Shown in pieces: positions 8,493 to 17,901 of a stretch of 64,000 bases of DNA. Under the pieces are notes generated by a model, which saw only the letters and a program-made list of their open reading frames with translations, had not been told where the DNA came from and made no database searches. The translations under genes were made by a program, and so were the position numbers. Origin of the DNA: Scytonema sp. UIC 10036 (GTDB lineage: Bacteria > Cyanobacteriota > Cyanobacteriia > Cyanobacteriales > Nostocaceae); NCBI RefSeq assembly GCF_009725235.1, contig NZ_WJFC01000041.1, positions 1 through 64,000 of the forward strand, given 5' to 3'. Every line of letters starts with the position of its first letter. Positions within the stretch are counted from its first letter, which is position 1.

Positions 8493-8533
8493 CTGGAAAC
8501 CCAGAGTTACAAGCTATTGCTGAAGAATTGTGA
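8489..8533 (+). pseudogene. C-terminal scrap of an EAD1-type protein
   Basis: Reads KPGNPELQAIAEEL then stop, which parallels the last residues of the LRR-Roc protein at 14845-17811 (NPGNSELKAIAQELL). Only 14 codons remain. It abuts the broken 5' end of the Uma2 pseudogene, so a deletion or recombination joined the two. Confidence 0.6.
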
Positions 8534-8753
8534 CTAAAATAACTCCCAACTCATCTTCTAGAGCGGCGATCGCATCATTTATATGTAGCGAGCTGGCACA
8601 TTCGTAGGCAGACCAGTGGTGTATTTTCGTGCTACAACTCAAACGAAAAATAAGCACTGTATTATGTAGTGTCAGGCTACATCGTGGTCAAGCCCACATC
8701 ATTCGTAAAAGGTTGACAGGTGAGACTTCAGTAAAACACCAACATTTTAACTC

Positions 8754-9524
8754 CTAAAACCCGAAGGCGGTAAAACCACCATCGACAGCAATGCATTGTC
8801 CGGTGATGTAAGCTGCTCCTGGCATACATAAAAATGCAACCAATCCAGCAATATCTTCGGGTTTGCCAATACGACTCATAGGAGTTTTTGCTAGCACGGA
8901 TTTCAAAAAGGTCGGATCGCTTAGCAAAGTCTCTGTTAAAGGAGTTTGGATAAACCAAGGCGCAACGGTGTTAACCCGAATTCCATCGCCTGCCCATTCC
9001 ACCGCTAATGAACGAGTCAGTTGCACGAGGGCGGCTTTTGTCATACCGTAAGGAGCACCTGTACGAATAGCAGTTAATCCGGCGACAGAGCCAACATTGA
9101 CAATGCTACTATTCATGCTGGCTTTCAGCAAAGGATAAGTGAGTTGACAAAGTTCAAAGACCGAATCGAGATTGGTTTGGAAGATCGATGCGTATTCTTG
9201 TGATGAATAGTCCACTGCTTTCTTCCGAATGTTAGTGCCAACGTTATTGACGAGAATATCGAGTTCTTCCCCAAATGCAGATTTAATGTGGCTGAGAACG
9301 GTTTGGCGACCTTCTGTAGTAGCTACATCTGCCGCAACACCGCTTGCTTTCCAATTCTGCGATCGCCAAGATTCTAATACCTGCTCCATTGTTACTCCAT
9401 TGCGGGCTACAATCGTTACCTCAGCACCCAAAGCCAGGAACTCTTCGGCAATCGCTCGCCCAATTCCTTTTGTTGCTCCGGTAATTAAAGCTTTCTTTCC
9501 TACCAGTGTCCAGCGATCGCTCAT
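8754..9524 (-). CDS. SDR family oxidoreductase, tropinone reductase-like
   Basis: A 256-aa short-chain dehydrogenase. NAD(P)-binding [14 protein letters not shown] lies at residues 16-29, LVNNVGTN near 91, the catalytic Ser in VGSVAGL and the YxxxK motif in YGMTKAAL, and the C-terminal [12 protein letters not shown]. The start [13 protein letters not shown] and the [14 protein letters not shown] segment resemble tropinone reductase-like SDRs. It likely reduces a small carbonyl compound in the cytoplasm. It lies 57 bp downstream of the crotonase-fold gene on the same strand, so the two probably form an operon controlled by the divergent LysR gene. Confidence 0.9.
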   Translation of the reverse strand: MSDRWTLVGKKALITGATKGIGRAIAEEFLALGAEVTIVARNGVTMEQVLESWRSQNWKASGVAADVATTEGRQTVLSHIKSAFGEELDILVNNVGTNIRKKAVDYSSQEYASIFQTNLDSVFELCQLTYPLLKASMNSSIVNVGSVAGLTAIRTGAPYGMTKAALVQLTRSLAVEWAGDGIRVNTVAPWFIQTPLTETLLSDPTFLKSVLAKTPMSRIGKPEDIAGLVAFLCMPGAAYITGQCIAVDGGFTAFGF

Positions 9525-9581
9525 GGTTTTCTTCTTCCCGTATAAACAGATTGTACAATTTTCTCAAACTGTTGAATAATC

Positions 9582-10355
9582 CTACGAGCCAGCATTACGA
9601 AGATCCGTTGCGGTAATCCCCTCCAGCGCCAGCCCATAGCCGATTCCTTCGCTAACCAATCGTTTGAGCCGTTGGGTTAGAGCAACGCGAGTGTAGCGCA
9701 AATTGAGAGTGGGTTGTTTAGCAAGCTGTCTTGCCAGTTCCCAAGCTCGTTCCAAAAGGCGATCTGAGGGCAACACTTCGTTCACAACACCCAGTTCGTA
9801 GGCTTGTTGGGCGGTTAGCATCTCTTGAGTCAACAAGAAATAACGTCCGCGAGATGGTCCTAGTACCAAAGGCCACAGGATATGCACGCCATCGCCCGGT
9901 ACAATACCTGCATTCAGGTGGGGCATATCCTGGAATACTGCATTCTCAGAAGCCAGAACGATGTCAGTCGTGAGGATATATTCGGTGTGCAGCAAGGCAG
10001 GACCGTTGACGGCACTGATGACAGGCACTTCAATATCCAGCAGGTTTTGCAGAACTTTCTTGCCTTCCCAATACGTCTTGTCCCATTCACGGGGATTAGT
10101 GACATCACCCAAACTTTGGAAGTCAATTTGTGCCATCCAGGAGTCGCCTGTGCCTGTTAAAATCACCACTCGATTATCGCGATCGCGACTAATATCGTAG
10201 AAGGCATCAGGAAATTCCCGGTGGGTTTTACCTGTGAATACCAAAGGTCCTCCATTAGTGTGCATCCGTACTTCCAAAATCCCGTTTTCGTCTCGGTAGA
10301 AGTGCAAGTTTTCATACCGATTGAAGTAAGCTGGTTGTTCGATTGTAGATTGCAT
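9582..10355 (-). CDS. crotonase-fold hydrolase, 6-oxocamphor hydrolase-like
   Basis: A 257-aa enoyl-CoA hydratase/isomerase superfamily protein. The start NLHFYRDENGILEVRMHTNG, the central LLHTEYIL and the segment FQDMPHLNAGIVPGDG resemble 6-oxocamphor hydrolase, a beta-diketone C-C hydrolase in which a His and an Asp of the equivalent positions are catalytic. The C-terminal GYGLALEG also fits. It is therefore more likely a retro-Claisen hydrolase of a cyclic diketone than a true CoA hydratase; this is inferred from motifs. First gene of the operon with the SDR, transcribed away from the LysR gene. Confidence 0.8.
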   Translation of the reverse strand: MQSTIEQPAYFNRYENLHFYRDENGILEVRMHTNGGPLVFTGKTHREFPDAFYDISRDRDNRVVILTGTGDSWMAQIDFQSLGDVTNPREWDKTYWEGKKVLQNLLDIEVPVISAVNGPALLHTEYILTTDIVLASENAVFQDMPHLNAGIVPGDGVHILWPLVLGPSRGRYFLLTQEMLTAQQAYELGVVNEVLPSDRLLERAWELARQLAKQPTLNLRYTRVALTQRLKRLVSEGIGYGLALEGITATDLRNAGS

Positions 10356-10477
10356 AGTTTTATCTCCCGTTTGCTTTCAATTGAGCTTCTACAAACTATG
10401 GTGATTTATCTTTAAAGCTTTGAGAAGATGGCAAAAAGGAATATGATTTATTCCAAACAAGAATCAATTGAATCACG
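10356..10477. promoter_or_regulatory. divergent promoter region with possible LysR site
   Basis: 122 bp between the crotonase operon and the divergent LysR gene. An imperfect dyad, GATT (10445-10448) and AATC (10462-10465), has the T-N11-A character of a LysR box. A position next to the regulator's own start suggests autoregulation. Inference from layout. Confidence 0.4.
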
Positions 10478-11386
10478 ATGGATCGGATTGACTGCATCAA
10501 GAGTTTTGTTCGCGTGGTGGAGACAGGAAGCTTTTCGGCAGTTGCACGAGAACTGGATACCACACAACCCACAATTAGCAAGCAAATTGCTGCTCTAGAA
10601 GAATACCTAGGCGTACAACTGCTGATGCGATCGACTAGAAGCCTAAACTTGACAGATGAAGGAACTTGCTTTTACGAACACTGCCAACAGGTGTTAGAAG
10701 CGATCGCAGAAGCAGAAGCCAGTGTTGGATCGAGACAAACACCATCGGGTTTGCTGCGCGTCAGTTGTCCAGTGGCATTCGGACAGTTTCAAATTGTGCC
10801 TCGCCTCAAACTATTTTTCGATCGATATCCGGATATCAAAATCGATTTAACTATGTCCGATCGCTTTAGCGATCTCATTGAAGAGGGCGTAGATTTAGCC
10901 ATCCGAATTGGCAATATACAGGACAATTCACTGATTACACGTCGCCTTGGTGTAACGAGACGGATTACAGTCGGTGCGTTATCTTATTTCCAGCAAGCGC
11001 AAGAACCTGAAGTACCGGAAGATCTCACCCACCATAACTGCATTGTTTACACGCAACTTTCCACCGTAAATGAGTGGCACTTTCAGGGAACGCACGGAGA
11101 CGTAAAAGTGACTGTAAGCGGGAATTTTCAGGCAAATAACTCAACTGCTGTGCGTGAGGCAGTTTTGTCAGGCTTGGGCATTGCAGTGTCGCCAATATGG
11201 TTATTTGGCGATATCTTGCCTCAAGGAACGCTCAAAGTTGTGCTAAAGGACTATCAACCCACTCCTTTGCCGATTTATGCCGTTTTCAGAAGAGGACGGT
11301 TTCAACCTGCGAAAGTGCGTTGTTTCATTGATTTTTTAGCTGATGAGTTTAGGAGCGATTCCTGGCTATCAGATTATGAACATTAG
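10478..11386 (+). CDS. LysR family transcriptional regulator
   Basis: A 302-aa protein. The N-terminal winged helix-turn-helix (residues 1-60) has FVRVVETGSFSAVARELDTT and PTISKQIAALEEYLGVQL; the substrate-binding domain follows, with GLLRVSCPVAFG near residue 90 and LSGLGIAVSPIWL near 232. This is the CrgA/DsdC-type subgroup. It is divergent from the crotonase-SDR operon, which it probably controls. A fragment of a related LysR gene lies at 19681-19817. Confidence 0.92.
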   Translation: MDRIDCIKSFVRVVETGSFSAVARELDTTQPTISKQIAALEEYLGVQLLMRSTRSLNLTDEGTCFYEHCQQVLEAIAEAEASVGSRQTPSGLLRVSCPVAFGQFQIVPRLKLFFDRYPDIKIDLTMSDRFSDLIEEGVDLAIRIGNIQDNSLITRRLGVTRRITVGALSYFQQAQEPEVPEDLTHHNCIVYTQLSTVNEWHFQGTHGDVKVTVSGNFQANNSTAVREAVLSGLGIAVSPIWLFGDILPQGTLKVVLKDYQPTPLPIYAVFRRGRFQPAKVRCFIDFLADEFRSDSWLSDYEH

Positions 11387-11493
11387 CTCTCGAGCAAAGC
11401 ATTCATGACAGATGAACTTTGTCAATAAATTGTCAGACAATATGTTTATATTGCTGGTTATAATCGCATCGCGATCGCTAGTAATTCTTTTGA

Positions 11494-11820
11494 ACGCCTG
11501 TGCGAATGGCAATTAATCCAACGACAGAGCCAACATTGACGATGCTATTATCTATGCTGCCATCAGAAATAGTCCAACTCACCAATTTGAAATTCCTTGA
11601 CCTCAAATTTAATCGACTGAGTGCGCTGCCATCAGAATTTGGACATCTCAGCAACTTGAAATCGCTATACCTCTGTTACAATCAACTGAATGCGTTGCCA
11701 CCAGAATTTGGGCGTCTCACAAACTTGCAATTGCTAGACCTCAATGAGAACCGACTGAGCGAGTTACCACCAGAATTTGGACGCCTCACTAACTTTTGGA
11801 CTGGGTTTGAACATCCGTGA
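11494..11820 (+). pseudogene. chimeric scrap: antisense SDR fragment joined to LRR fragment
   Basis: The open frame 11500-11820 encodes 106 aa, but its first about 65 bases match the plus-strand (antisense) sequence of the SDR gene at about 9055-9125: both share CGACAGAGCCAACATTGAC and neighbouring bases. The rest is leucine-rich repeat sequence almost identical to repeats 11-12 of the large gene at about 15685-15785 (LYLCYNQLNALPPEFG). The frame ends in FWTGFEHP, off the repeat pattern. It is a recombination product rather than a functional gene. Confidence 0.75.
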
Positions 11821-11975
11821 GAGGTTAAGATAAAGCGCCTTTTGTCAAGGCGACGAAGGAAATTATGGAAGTTTCCTTAGTTCATCATTCCAACCTAGCA
11901 ATCTGCACTCCGCACAGTAGCGAAGCGATCGCCTATTTCTTAGGATATAAAGAGTTTGAAAACACGCCCTAGTCG

Positions 11976-12878
11976 TTATGGATTGCCTGAATGACAATCC
12001 ACCACTCCTAACCGTAATGCAATACGCTGGTATTGGGTGGAATCATAGAAAGTTCCTCGATGCATTACTTGTGAGTTATCCCAAAAAATAATATCTCCAG
12101 GCTCCCAAACATGGGAATATACAGGAGTGTGTTTTAAAACAGTCTCAAATAAATCTTGCCAGTATTGTTGTGCTTGTTCTGGTTTATCTTCCATACCTAA
12201 AGGAATTGCTGTATTCCAAGAACCTAGATATAAACCTTTTTGACCCGTAACTTTGTGAGTTGAAACAATGGGATGAACTTTTTTGGGAACATCATCCCAG
12301 TTAAGATTTTTCCGCGCATAGATCGGTGACATTTGATACATTGATATTTGTTTTAATTCCTTTTGATGACTGGGAGCAAGATTGTTATAAGCTTCTATTA
12401 AATCTAAATATTCTGTGGTGTGAGGTTGTCCATTTTCTCCCTGTTCAGGAACTTTTATACTGTAGAGCATGACAACATACAGTGCATTCATATCCAATTC
12501 TTCTATTCTGGGTACTCCATCTTTATCTTGATGCCACACCCTGGCTCCAAAAATCTTTTCAGGAGGTTCTTGATCCAATCCTTTAGGATTACCTAAAATA
12601 GCTGTGTATTGGCTCTGGATATCTGGCGAGAGATCTGGAGCTAAAGAAAAAGAATTACCTCCAAACATCAAATCTCCAAAAGTTTTTCTGGCAAATTCTT
12701 CTAACTCGAATGCAGTCATCTGTTGATTTTTGACAACAATCACACCATGTGACCATAGAGATTGTTTTAATTGATGTCTTTGTAAATCTGTCAGATTAAG
12801 TAAGTTACTTCCAGGAAGTACTTCCAATCCTAGTCTTGAATTATATGGTGCCTTTTTTAAGGAATTTTTAAGCATCAT
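11976..12878 (-). CDS. TauD/TfdA family Fe(II)/2-oxoglutarate dioxygenase
   Basis: A 300-aa protein. The iron-binding HxD lies in WHQDKDG (residues about 115-121), the distal His in VMHRGTF and the 2-oxoglutarate Arg in QRIALRLG near the C-terminus. HGVIVVKNQQM is the conserved N-terminal strand. The family hydroxylates small substrates such as taurine, herbicides or amino acid derivatives; the substrate here cannot be inferred. It stands alone, with no biosynthetic neighbours. Confidence 0.88.
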   Translation of the reverse strand: MMLKNSLKKAPYNSRLGLEVLPGSNLLNLTDLQRHQLKQSLWSHGVIVVKNQQMTAFELEEFARKTFGDLMFGGNSFSLAPDLSPDIQSQYTAILGNPKGLDQEPPEKIFGARVWHQDKDGVPRIEELDMNALYVVMLYSIKVPEQGENGQPHTTEYLDLIEAYNNLAPSHQKELKQISMYQMSPIYARKNLNWDDVPKKVHPIVSTHKVTGQKGLYLGSWNTAIPLGMEDKPEQAQQYWQDLFETVLKHTPVYSHVWEPGDIIFWDNSQVMHRGTFYDSTQYQRIALRLGVVDCHSGNP

Positions 12879-13249
12879 AAGAGTTCCTATTGCTAGAGAC
12901 TAAAATAGCTATAATCGAATTCAACCTCAAGCTTGTCATTAAAAACTTATCGTGATTATAACTTACGCAGAAAATCGGGTTTCTGTTTTCACCCAATTTA
13001 TTTTAGGTTTTACGACGGCACCGCTAATTGGGTGTGGTCAAAAGTGCTTAGTTCGGTGATAGCTGTCTTGAGCTTCTCTTCACTCAAAAAATCATACATT
13101 TTTTAATATAATTATAATCATAACATTGAGGACTTACGTATTGATAGCAAAAACCAAATATAGGATATGGATTTCAGGCATTAAGCCTGAATTTTTCAAC
13201 ACGGCACTTGTTGGATGCCAGACGAGATACGTGCAAAAAGAGATATGTT
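12879..13249. other. intergenic, no gene seen
   Basis: AT-rich. A half-site AGGACTTACG near 13130 and CTTACGCAG near 12963 resemble the end of the MITE at 5163-5283, so a decayed copy may be present. Nothing else recognised. Confidence 0.4.
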
Positions 13250-13292
13250 GTAAAGTTATGTGTGCGCTCCGAAGACCCACACATAACTTTAC
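13250..13292. terminator. strong hairpin downstream of Uma2
   Basis: Perfect 15-bp arms GTAAAGTTATGTGTG (13250-13264) and its complement (13278-13292) with a 13-base loop. It lies 20 bp past the stop of the minus-strand Uma2 gene and probably ends its transcript. There is no clear T run, so it may instead stabilise the mRNA end. Confidence 0.6.
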
Positions 13293-13312
13293 ATAGCTCA
13301 TCTGAATTCCAT

Positions 13313-13888
13313 TTACAGAATACCACGCAAATCTAAAACAAAACCGGGCAACACATCTTCACCAGATAAAGTCGTAGGAGATTTTATAACTTCCACCTCT
13401 CGTCCTTGGCGATAAATTTCTACCTGCTTGCTCTGTGGATCGATCAGCCAACCCAAACGAACTCCATTGTCCATGTACTCCTGCATCTTAGCCTGCAAGG
13501 TTTTCAAATCATCAGTTGCAGAACGCAACTCAACCACAAAATCTGGAGCAATCGGTGGGAATTTTTGTCGTTGCTCGGAACTCAGAGATTCCCACCTTTC
13601 TAACTTAATCCAAGTGACATCTGGAGAGCGATTTGCTCCATTGGGGAGTTTGAAACAAGTCGATGAATCAAACGCTTTCCCTAAATTTTGCTGACGGTTC
13701 CAAATTCCTAAGTCAAGATAAAGCTCAAAATTTTGATTTCCTGTTTCTCCACCTGTTGGCGACACGATGACGAGTTCTCCAGATGCTGTACATTCAAACT
13801 TCATTTCTGGATTCGCTTTCACCAATTCGTAAAAAGCATCCTCCGTTAAGTTCCCAACAGGAGATAAATCTAGCGTCAAGATACTCAC
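13313..13888 (-). CDS. Uma2 family (putative restriction endonuclease-like) protein
   Basis: A 191-aa member of the Uma2 family (DUF820), very numerous in cyanobacteria and with a PD-(D/E)XK-like fold. Visible features are FECTASGELVIVSPTGGETG (residues 30-49), SPDVTWI, DFVVELRSATDDL and the MQEYMDNGVRLGWLIDP end. Its cellular role is not known. The frameshifted copy at 7967-8492 is almost identical. The LRR fragment starts about 90 bp beyond its 5' end on the other strand. Confidence 0.85.
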   Translation of the reverse strand: MSILTLDLSPVGNLTEDAFYELVKANPEMKFECTASGELVIVSPTGGETGNQNFELYLDLGIWNRQQNLGKAFDSSTCFKLPNGANRSPDVTWIKLERWESLSSEQRQKFPPIAPDFVVELRSATDDLKTLQAKMQEYMDNGVRLGWLIDPQSKQVEIYRQGREVEVIKSPTTLSGEDVLPGFVLDLRGIL

Positions 13889-13978
13889 ACAGAAGCTCCA
13901 TAAACGCGATTGCTCTAGTTATATCCCATTTTACATAAAACCTATTAAGTAAGTAGTCATGCAAAATAAATTATCTAA

Positions 13979-14515
13979 TCGGGAGAAGGAACTCTGAACG
14001 GAAAACAGGCAACAGAAGGCGCGACAGAACTCGACCTCAGTGGCAAAGGGTTGACAGTTGTTCCATCTGAGATAGGGAAACTCACTCAACTCAAAAAACT
14101 GATTCTCGGCAAATATCAATACAACGATAAGGGTGAGTTTATTGGTATTTTGAGAAATCATTTGAGTGCTTTACCTAGAGAAATCGAACAACTGCATCAA
14201 CTTGAAGAACTTCTAATAGTTGGTAATCGCCTCGAAACCCTACCACCAGAATTGGGGCAACTCCATAACTTACGATTTCTTAGTCTCAGATCCAATCAAT
14301 TGAATGCGCTACCACCAGAATTCGGTCAACTCCATAACTTGCAATCCCTCGATCTAAGTAATAATCAACTGAATGTACTGCCACCAGAATTCGGACTCCT
14401 CATCAACTTGCGATCGCTAGACCTCAGATCTAACCAATTAAGTTGGCTACCTGCGGAAATTCAACAACTGCCAAACTTGAAAGAACTAGATCTGAGTGGA
14501 AACCCAGTCAAATAG
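13979..14515 (+). pseudogene. LRR-only fragment related to the large LRR-Roc gene
   Basis: The frame is open from 13979 and matches the large gene from residue about 15 on: EGATELDLSGKGLTVVPSEI, then five or six 23-residue LRRs, ending in LDLSGNPVK and a stop exactly where the large protein continues with LPIPPEILG. No ATG fits the start; TTG at 14051 is possible but falls inside the repeat. Probably a duplicated and truncated copy, though a small expressed LRR protein cannot be excluded. Confidence 0.6.
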
Positions 14516-14518
14516 AAC

Positions 14519-14844
14519 AAACTAGATTTATTTTGCATAAGTGTACTTCTGGGTTACCTATTTAATATGGAAGGTCTTTTGCTAACTTTCTGGTAGTTTC
14601 AGATTGTATCTACTATGTCATATCAAGTTCGGGTGATTACTTATAATAAAATTTATCAACGCTGGTTGGGCTTTCCCCGTGGAGAAACCCAACATAAGCT
14701 AAAAATGGATGTTGGGTTTCGTTCCTCAACCCAACCTACCTATATTATGAGTGTTTCACCGAACCTGATATCAGTGGGTAAATCATCAAACTAGCAGTTA
14801 CCGCCAAAAACCCAAAGTCACCAAATTGAGTAGAGAGCGTGTTT
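14519..14844. other. intergenic with dispersed palindromic repeat (14660-14742)
   Basis: Holds a member of the window-wide palindrome family with arms GAAACCCAACAT and ATGTTGGGTTTCGTTCCTCA, ending CAACCCAACCTACC. The 100 bp before the next start shows no recognised promoter box. Confidence 0.7.
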
Positions 14845-17811
14845 ATGACTGAGGCAGAACTACTAGAGGTAATCGAACAAGCTGCAACAGAAGGAGTGAC
14901 AGAACTTGACCTCTGTGGCAGAGGGTTGTCGGTTTTACCATCTGAGATAGGCAAACTGACTCAACTCAAAAAACTGATTCTCGGCAAATATCGGTATAGA
15001 GAAGAGGGTGGGCAAGTTGGTATCATTAGTAACAATTTGTGTACTTTACCAGGGGAAATTGGACAGCTTTGTCAACTTGAAGAACTTCAGATAGTTGGCA
15101 ATCGTCTCGAAAGTTTGCCACCCGAATTCGGACAACTCACCAACCTGCGATCGCTCAATCTCGAAGGTAATCAACTCAGTGAACTACCACTAGAAATAGT
15201 CCAACTGACTAACTTGCAATCGCTAGACCTTTGGAATAATCAACTGAGTGGGCTACCACCAGAAATAGTCCAACTTACCAATTTGCAATCGCTGTACCTT
15301 GGTGGTAATCAACTGAGGGAACTGCCACTAGAAATAGTCCAACTCACCAACTTGCAATCGCTGTACCTTGGTGGTAATCAACTGAGGGAACTGCCACCAG
15401 AATTCGGATTCCTCACCAACTTGCGATCGCTAGACCTTAGTTTTAACAGACTGAGAACGCTACCACCAAAATTCGGATGTCTCACAAACTTGCAATCGCT
15501 AGAGCTCAGTACCAATCAACTGAGCGAGCTGCCACCAGAATTCGGACGCCTCGCCAACTTGCAATCGCTCAACCTCTATAATAATCAACTGAGAGCGCTG
15601 CCATCAGAATTCGGACGCCTCACCAACTTGCGATCGCTCAATCTTTGGAGCAATCAACTGAGTGCGCTGCCATCAGAATTCGGACGCCTCACCAACTTGG
15701 AATCGCTATACCTCTGTTACAATCAACTGAATGCGTTGCCACCAGAATTTGGGCGTCTCACAAACTTGCAATTGCTAGACCTCATTTCCAATCAACTGAG
15801 TGCGCTTCCACCAGAAATTCGACAACTGTCAAACCTGGAAAAACTCGATTTGCGTGGCAACCCACTTCCGATCCCCCCTGAGATTTTGGGGCGAAAGGAA
15901 AGCTGGGAAGAACCTGGTGATGCCAATGAAATTCTTAATTTCTATTTCCGCGTACAAGAAAATCCCAACGAAACCGAACCCCTTTATGAAGCCAAATTCT
16001 TGATTGTTGGTGAAGGCGGTGCTGGCAAAACCTCCCTCGCTAAAAAAATTGAAGACGAAAACTATGAACTTCAATCCGATGAAAAATCAACCGAAGGCAT
16101 TGAGGTAATTCAGTGGCGTTTTCAACATAACGGTCACGATTTTCGCGTCAATATTTGGGACTTTGGCGGTCAAGAAATTTATCACCAAACCCACCAGTTT
16201 TTTCTCACAAAACGCTCTCTCTATGCCTTAGTTGCCGATACTCGCAAAGACAACACTGACTTTTACTGGTGGTTGAAGATTGTTGAGCTGTTGAGTGACA
16301 ACAGCCCCGTTCTGATTATCAAAAATGAAAAACAAGACCGTCAGTGTGAAGTCAACGAGCGCTCTTTGCGAGGAGAATTTACCAATCTCAAAGAGGTTTT
16401 GGCAACTAACTTAGCTGATAATCGCGGTTTAACACAGATCAAAGATGCCATTGAGCAATACATCAGCAGGTTACCTCATGTTGGTACACCTTTGCCTAAA
16501 GTTTGGGTAAGAGTTCGTTTTGCCTTAGAAAACGATTCCCGTAACTACATCAGTTGTGAAGAATATCGACAACTTTGCCGATTCAATGGTTTAAGCGATC
16601 GTGAAGATATGCTGCGGTTGAGTCGGTATCTACACGACTTGGGTGTATGCCTGCACTTTCAAGACGATCCAACATTAAAACACTACGTCATTTTAAAACC
16701 AGAATGGGGGACAACTGCTGTCTACAAAGTATTAGATAATCAAACAGTCAAGAAAAATCTGGGCTGTTTTACACACGAAGATCTCGAACATATCTGGGGA
16801 GATACAGAATACGCGGATATGCGAGATGAACTGCTGCATCTGATGATGCGGTTCAAACTTTGCTACCCAATTGCCCATCGTCCCGACAACTATCTTGCAC
16901 CGCAATTACTCGATATCAACCAACCCGATTACACCTGGGACGATACCAACAATCTGATTTTACGCTATGAATACGAGTTCATGCCCAAAGGTATGCTGAC
17001 TCGCTTCATTGTGGAGATACACCCTTGGATTGAAGAACAAAAACTAGTTTGGAGAAGTGGCGTTGTTCTCAATAAAAACCAAACACGTGCCGAAATCATT
17101 GAACGATACAATCAAAGAGAAATAAAAATCCGTGTCACAGGAAATCGCAAGAAAGAATTGCTGGCAGTAGTCACTCACGAATTCGACAAAATTCATCAAT
17201 GTTTTGAACGTTTGCAGTATGACACTCTTGTTCCTTGTAATTGCAAAAAATGTGAAGGAACCCAAACTCCCTATAGTTATCCTCTCAAGGAACTGCGTGA
17301 GTTTCTCGACGCTGGTGCTTACCAGATTCAATGCCGAAAAAGCCGTCAAATGGCAGATGTTCGCAGCTTAATTGACGATATCAACTTACAACTGCCTGGA
17401 GAAGAGCGCAAACCTAACAACCGCCAATTCATCACAACTTTGCTACAGGAACTAGAGCAAAGTAAAGTTGATTTAACATATCAAAACTCACAGTTATCGA
17501 TATCTGAAGTTCCGAGCACAAACCAAAATCAAGAAGTGACTCGCCAACAACGTAAAAAATTACACTCTGCTTTCATCAGTGCCTTTCCAGAACAGTCATT
17601 GCTCGAACAATTGTTATATTACGAGCTCGATCAAAACTTAAACGAAATCACTCAGAAAAGTAATCTCAATACAATTATCTTTAAATTAATACAAACAGCT
17701 GAATCTCAGGGATGGCTTTTTGACTTGGTTCGGGTTGCTTATAAAGCAAATCCTGGAAACTCAGAGTTAAAAGCTATTGCTCAAGAGTTGTTGCTCAACC
17801 ATGCTCCTTAA
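14845..17811 (+). CDS. LRR-Roc/COR (Roco) protein with C-terminal EAD1 domain
   Basis: A 988-aa protein from ATG at 14845 (GTG at 14839 is in frame). Residues about 20-345 hold 13 leucine-rich repeats of the LPPEFGRLTNLQSL type. A Roc GTPase follows: P-loop GEGGAGKTS from residue 389, WDFGGQE near 438 and KNEKQD near 490 in place of a standard N/TKxD. A COR-like region spans about 515-800. A Cys cluster CNCKKC lies near residue 800. The end (about 905-985: LHSAFISAFPEQSLLEQLLY, then NPGNSELKAIAQ) is effector-associated domain 1 (EAD1), an adaptor used in NTPase-based conflict systems of multicellular bacteria. LRRs probably sense, Roc/COR switches, and EAD1 recruits a matching effector. No EAD1 effector is found nearby. 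Confidence 0.9.
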   Translation: MTEAELLEVIEQAATEGVTELDLCGRGLSVLPSEIGKLTQLKKLILGKYRYREEGGQVGIISNNLCTLPGEIGQLCQLEELQIVGNRLESLPPEFGQLTNLRSLNLEGNQLSELPLEIVQLTNLQSLDLWNNQLSGLPPEIVQLTNLQSLYLGGNQLRELPLEIVQLTNLQSLYLGGNQLRELPPEFGFLTNLRSLDLSFNRLRTLPPKFGCLTNLQSLELSTNQLSELPPEFGRLANLQSLNLYNNQLRALPSEFGRLTNLRSLNLWSNQLSALPSEFGRLTNLESLYLCYNQLNALPPEFGRLTNLQLLDLISNQLSALPPEIRQLSNLEKLDLRGNPLPIPPEILGRKESWEEPGDANEILNFYFRVQENPNETEPLYEAKFLIVGEGGAGKTSLAKKIEDENYELQSDEKSTEGIEVIQWRFQHNGHDFRVNIWDFGGQEIYHQTHQFFLTKRSLYALVADTRKDNTDFYWWLKIVELLSDNSPVLIIKNEKQDRQCEVNERSLRGEFTNLKEVLATNLADNRGLTQIKDAIEQYISRLPHVGTPLPKVWVRVRFALENDSRNYISCEEYRQLCRFNGLSDREDMLRLSRYLHDLGVCLHFQDDPTLKHYVILKPEWGTTAVYKVLDNQTVKKNLGCFTHEDLEHIWGDTEYADMRDELLHLMMRFKLCYPIAHRPDNYLAPQLLDINQPDYTWDDTNNLILRYEYEFMPKGMLTRFIVEIHPWIEEQKLVWRSGVVLNKNQTRAEIIERYNQREIKIRVTGNRKKELLAVVTHEFDKIHQCFERLQYDTLVPCNCKKCEGTQTPYSYPLKELREFLDAGAYQIQCRKSRQMADVRSLIDDINLQLPGEERKPNNRQFITTLLQELEQSKVDLTYQNSQLSISEVPSTNQNQEVTRQQRKKLHSAFISAFPEQSLLEQLLYYELDQNLNEITQKSNLNTIIFKLIQTAESQGWLFDLVRVAYKANPGNSELKAIAQELLLNHAP

Positions 17812-17901
17812 CCGTTTTACCATCTGTTCTCATATCCGGCAAACTAGTTATCATGATACCTCGGCAGACTTCTTTGCGTCTTATAGCCTTTCTCAGTCTC
17901 A

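Noticed and set aside
11864..11971. 35-codon ORF beginning MEVSLVHHSNLAIC
   Set aside because: Too short, no family recognised, and the surrounding sequence is recombined.
13128..13145. A second copy of the AGGACTTACGCAA MITE
   Set aside because: Only a partial end is seen and no partner arm was found nearby.
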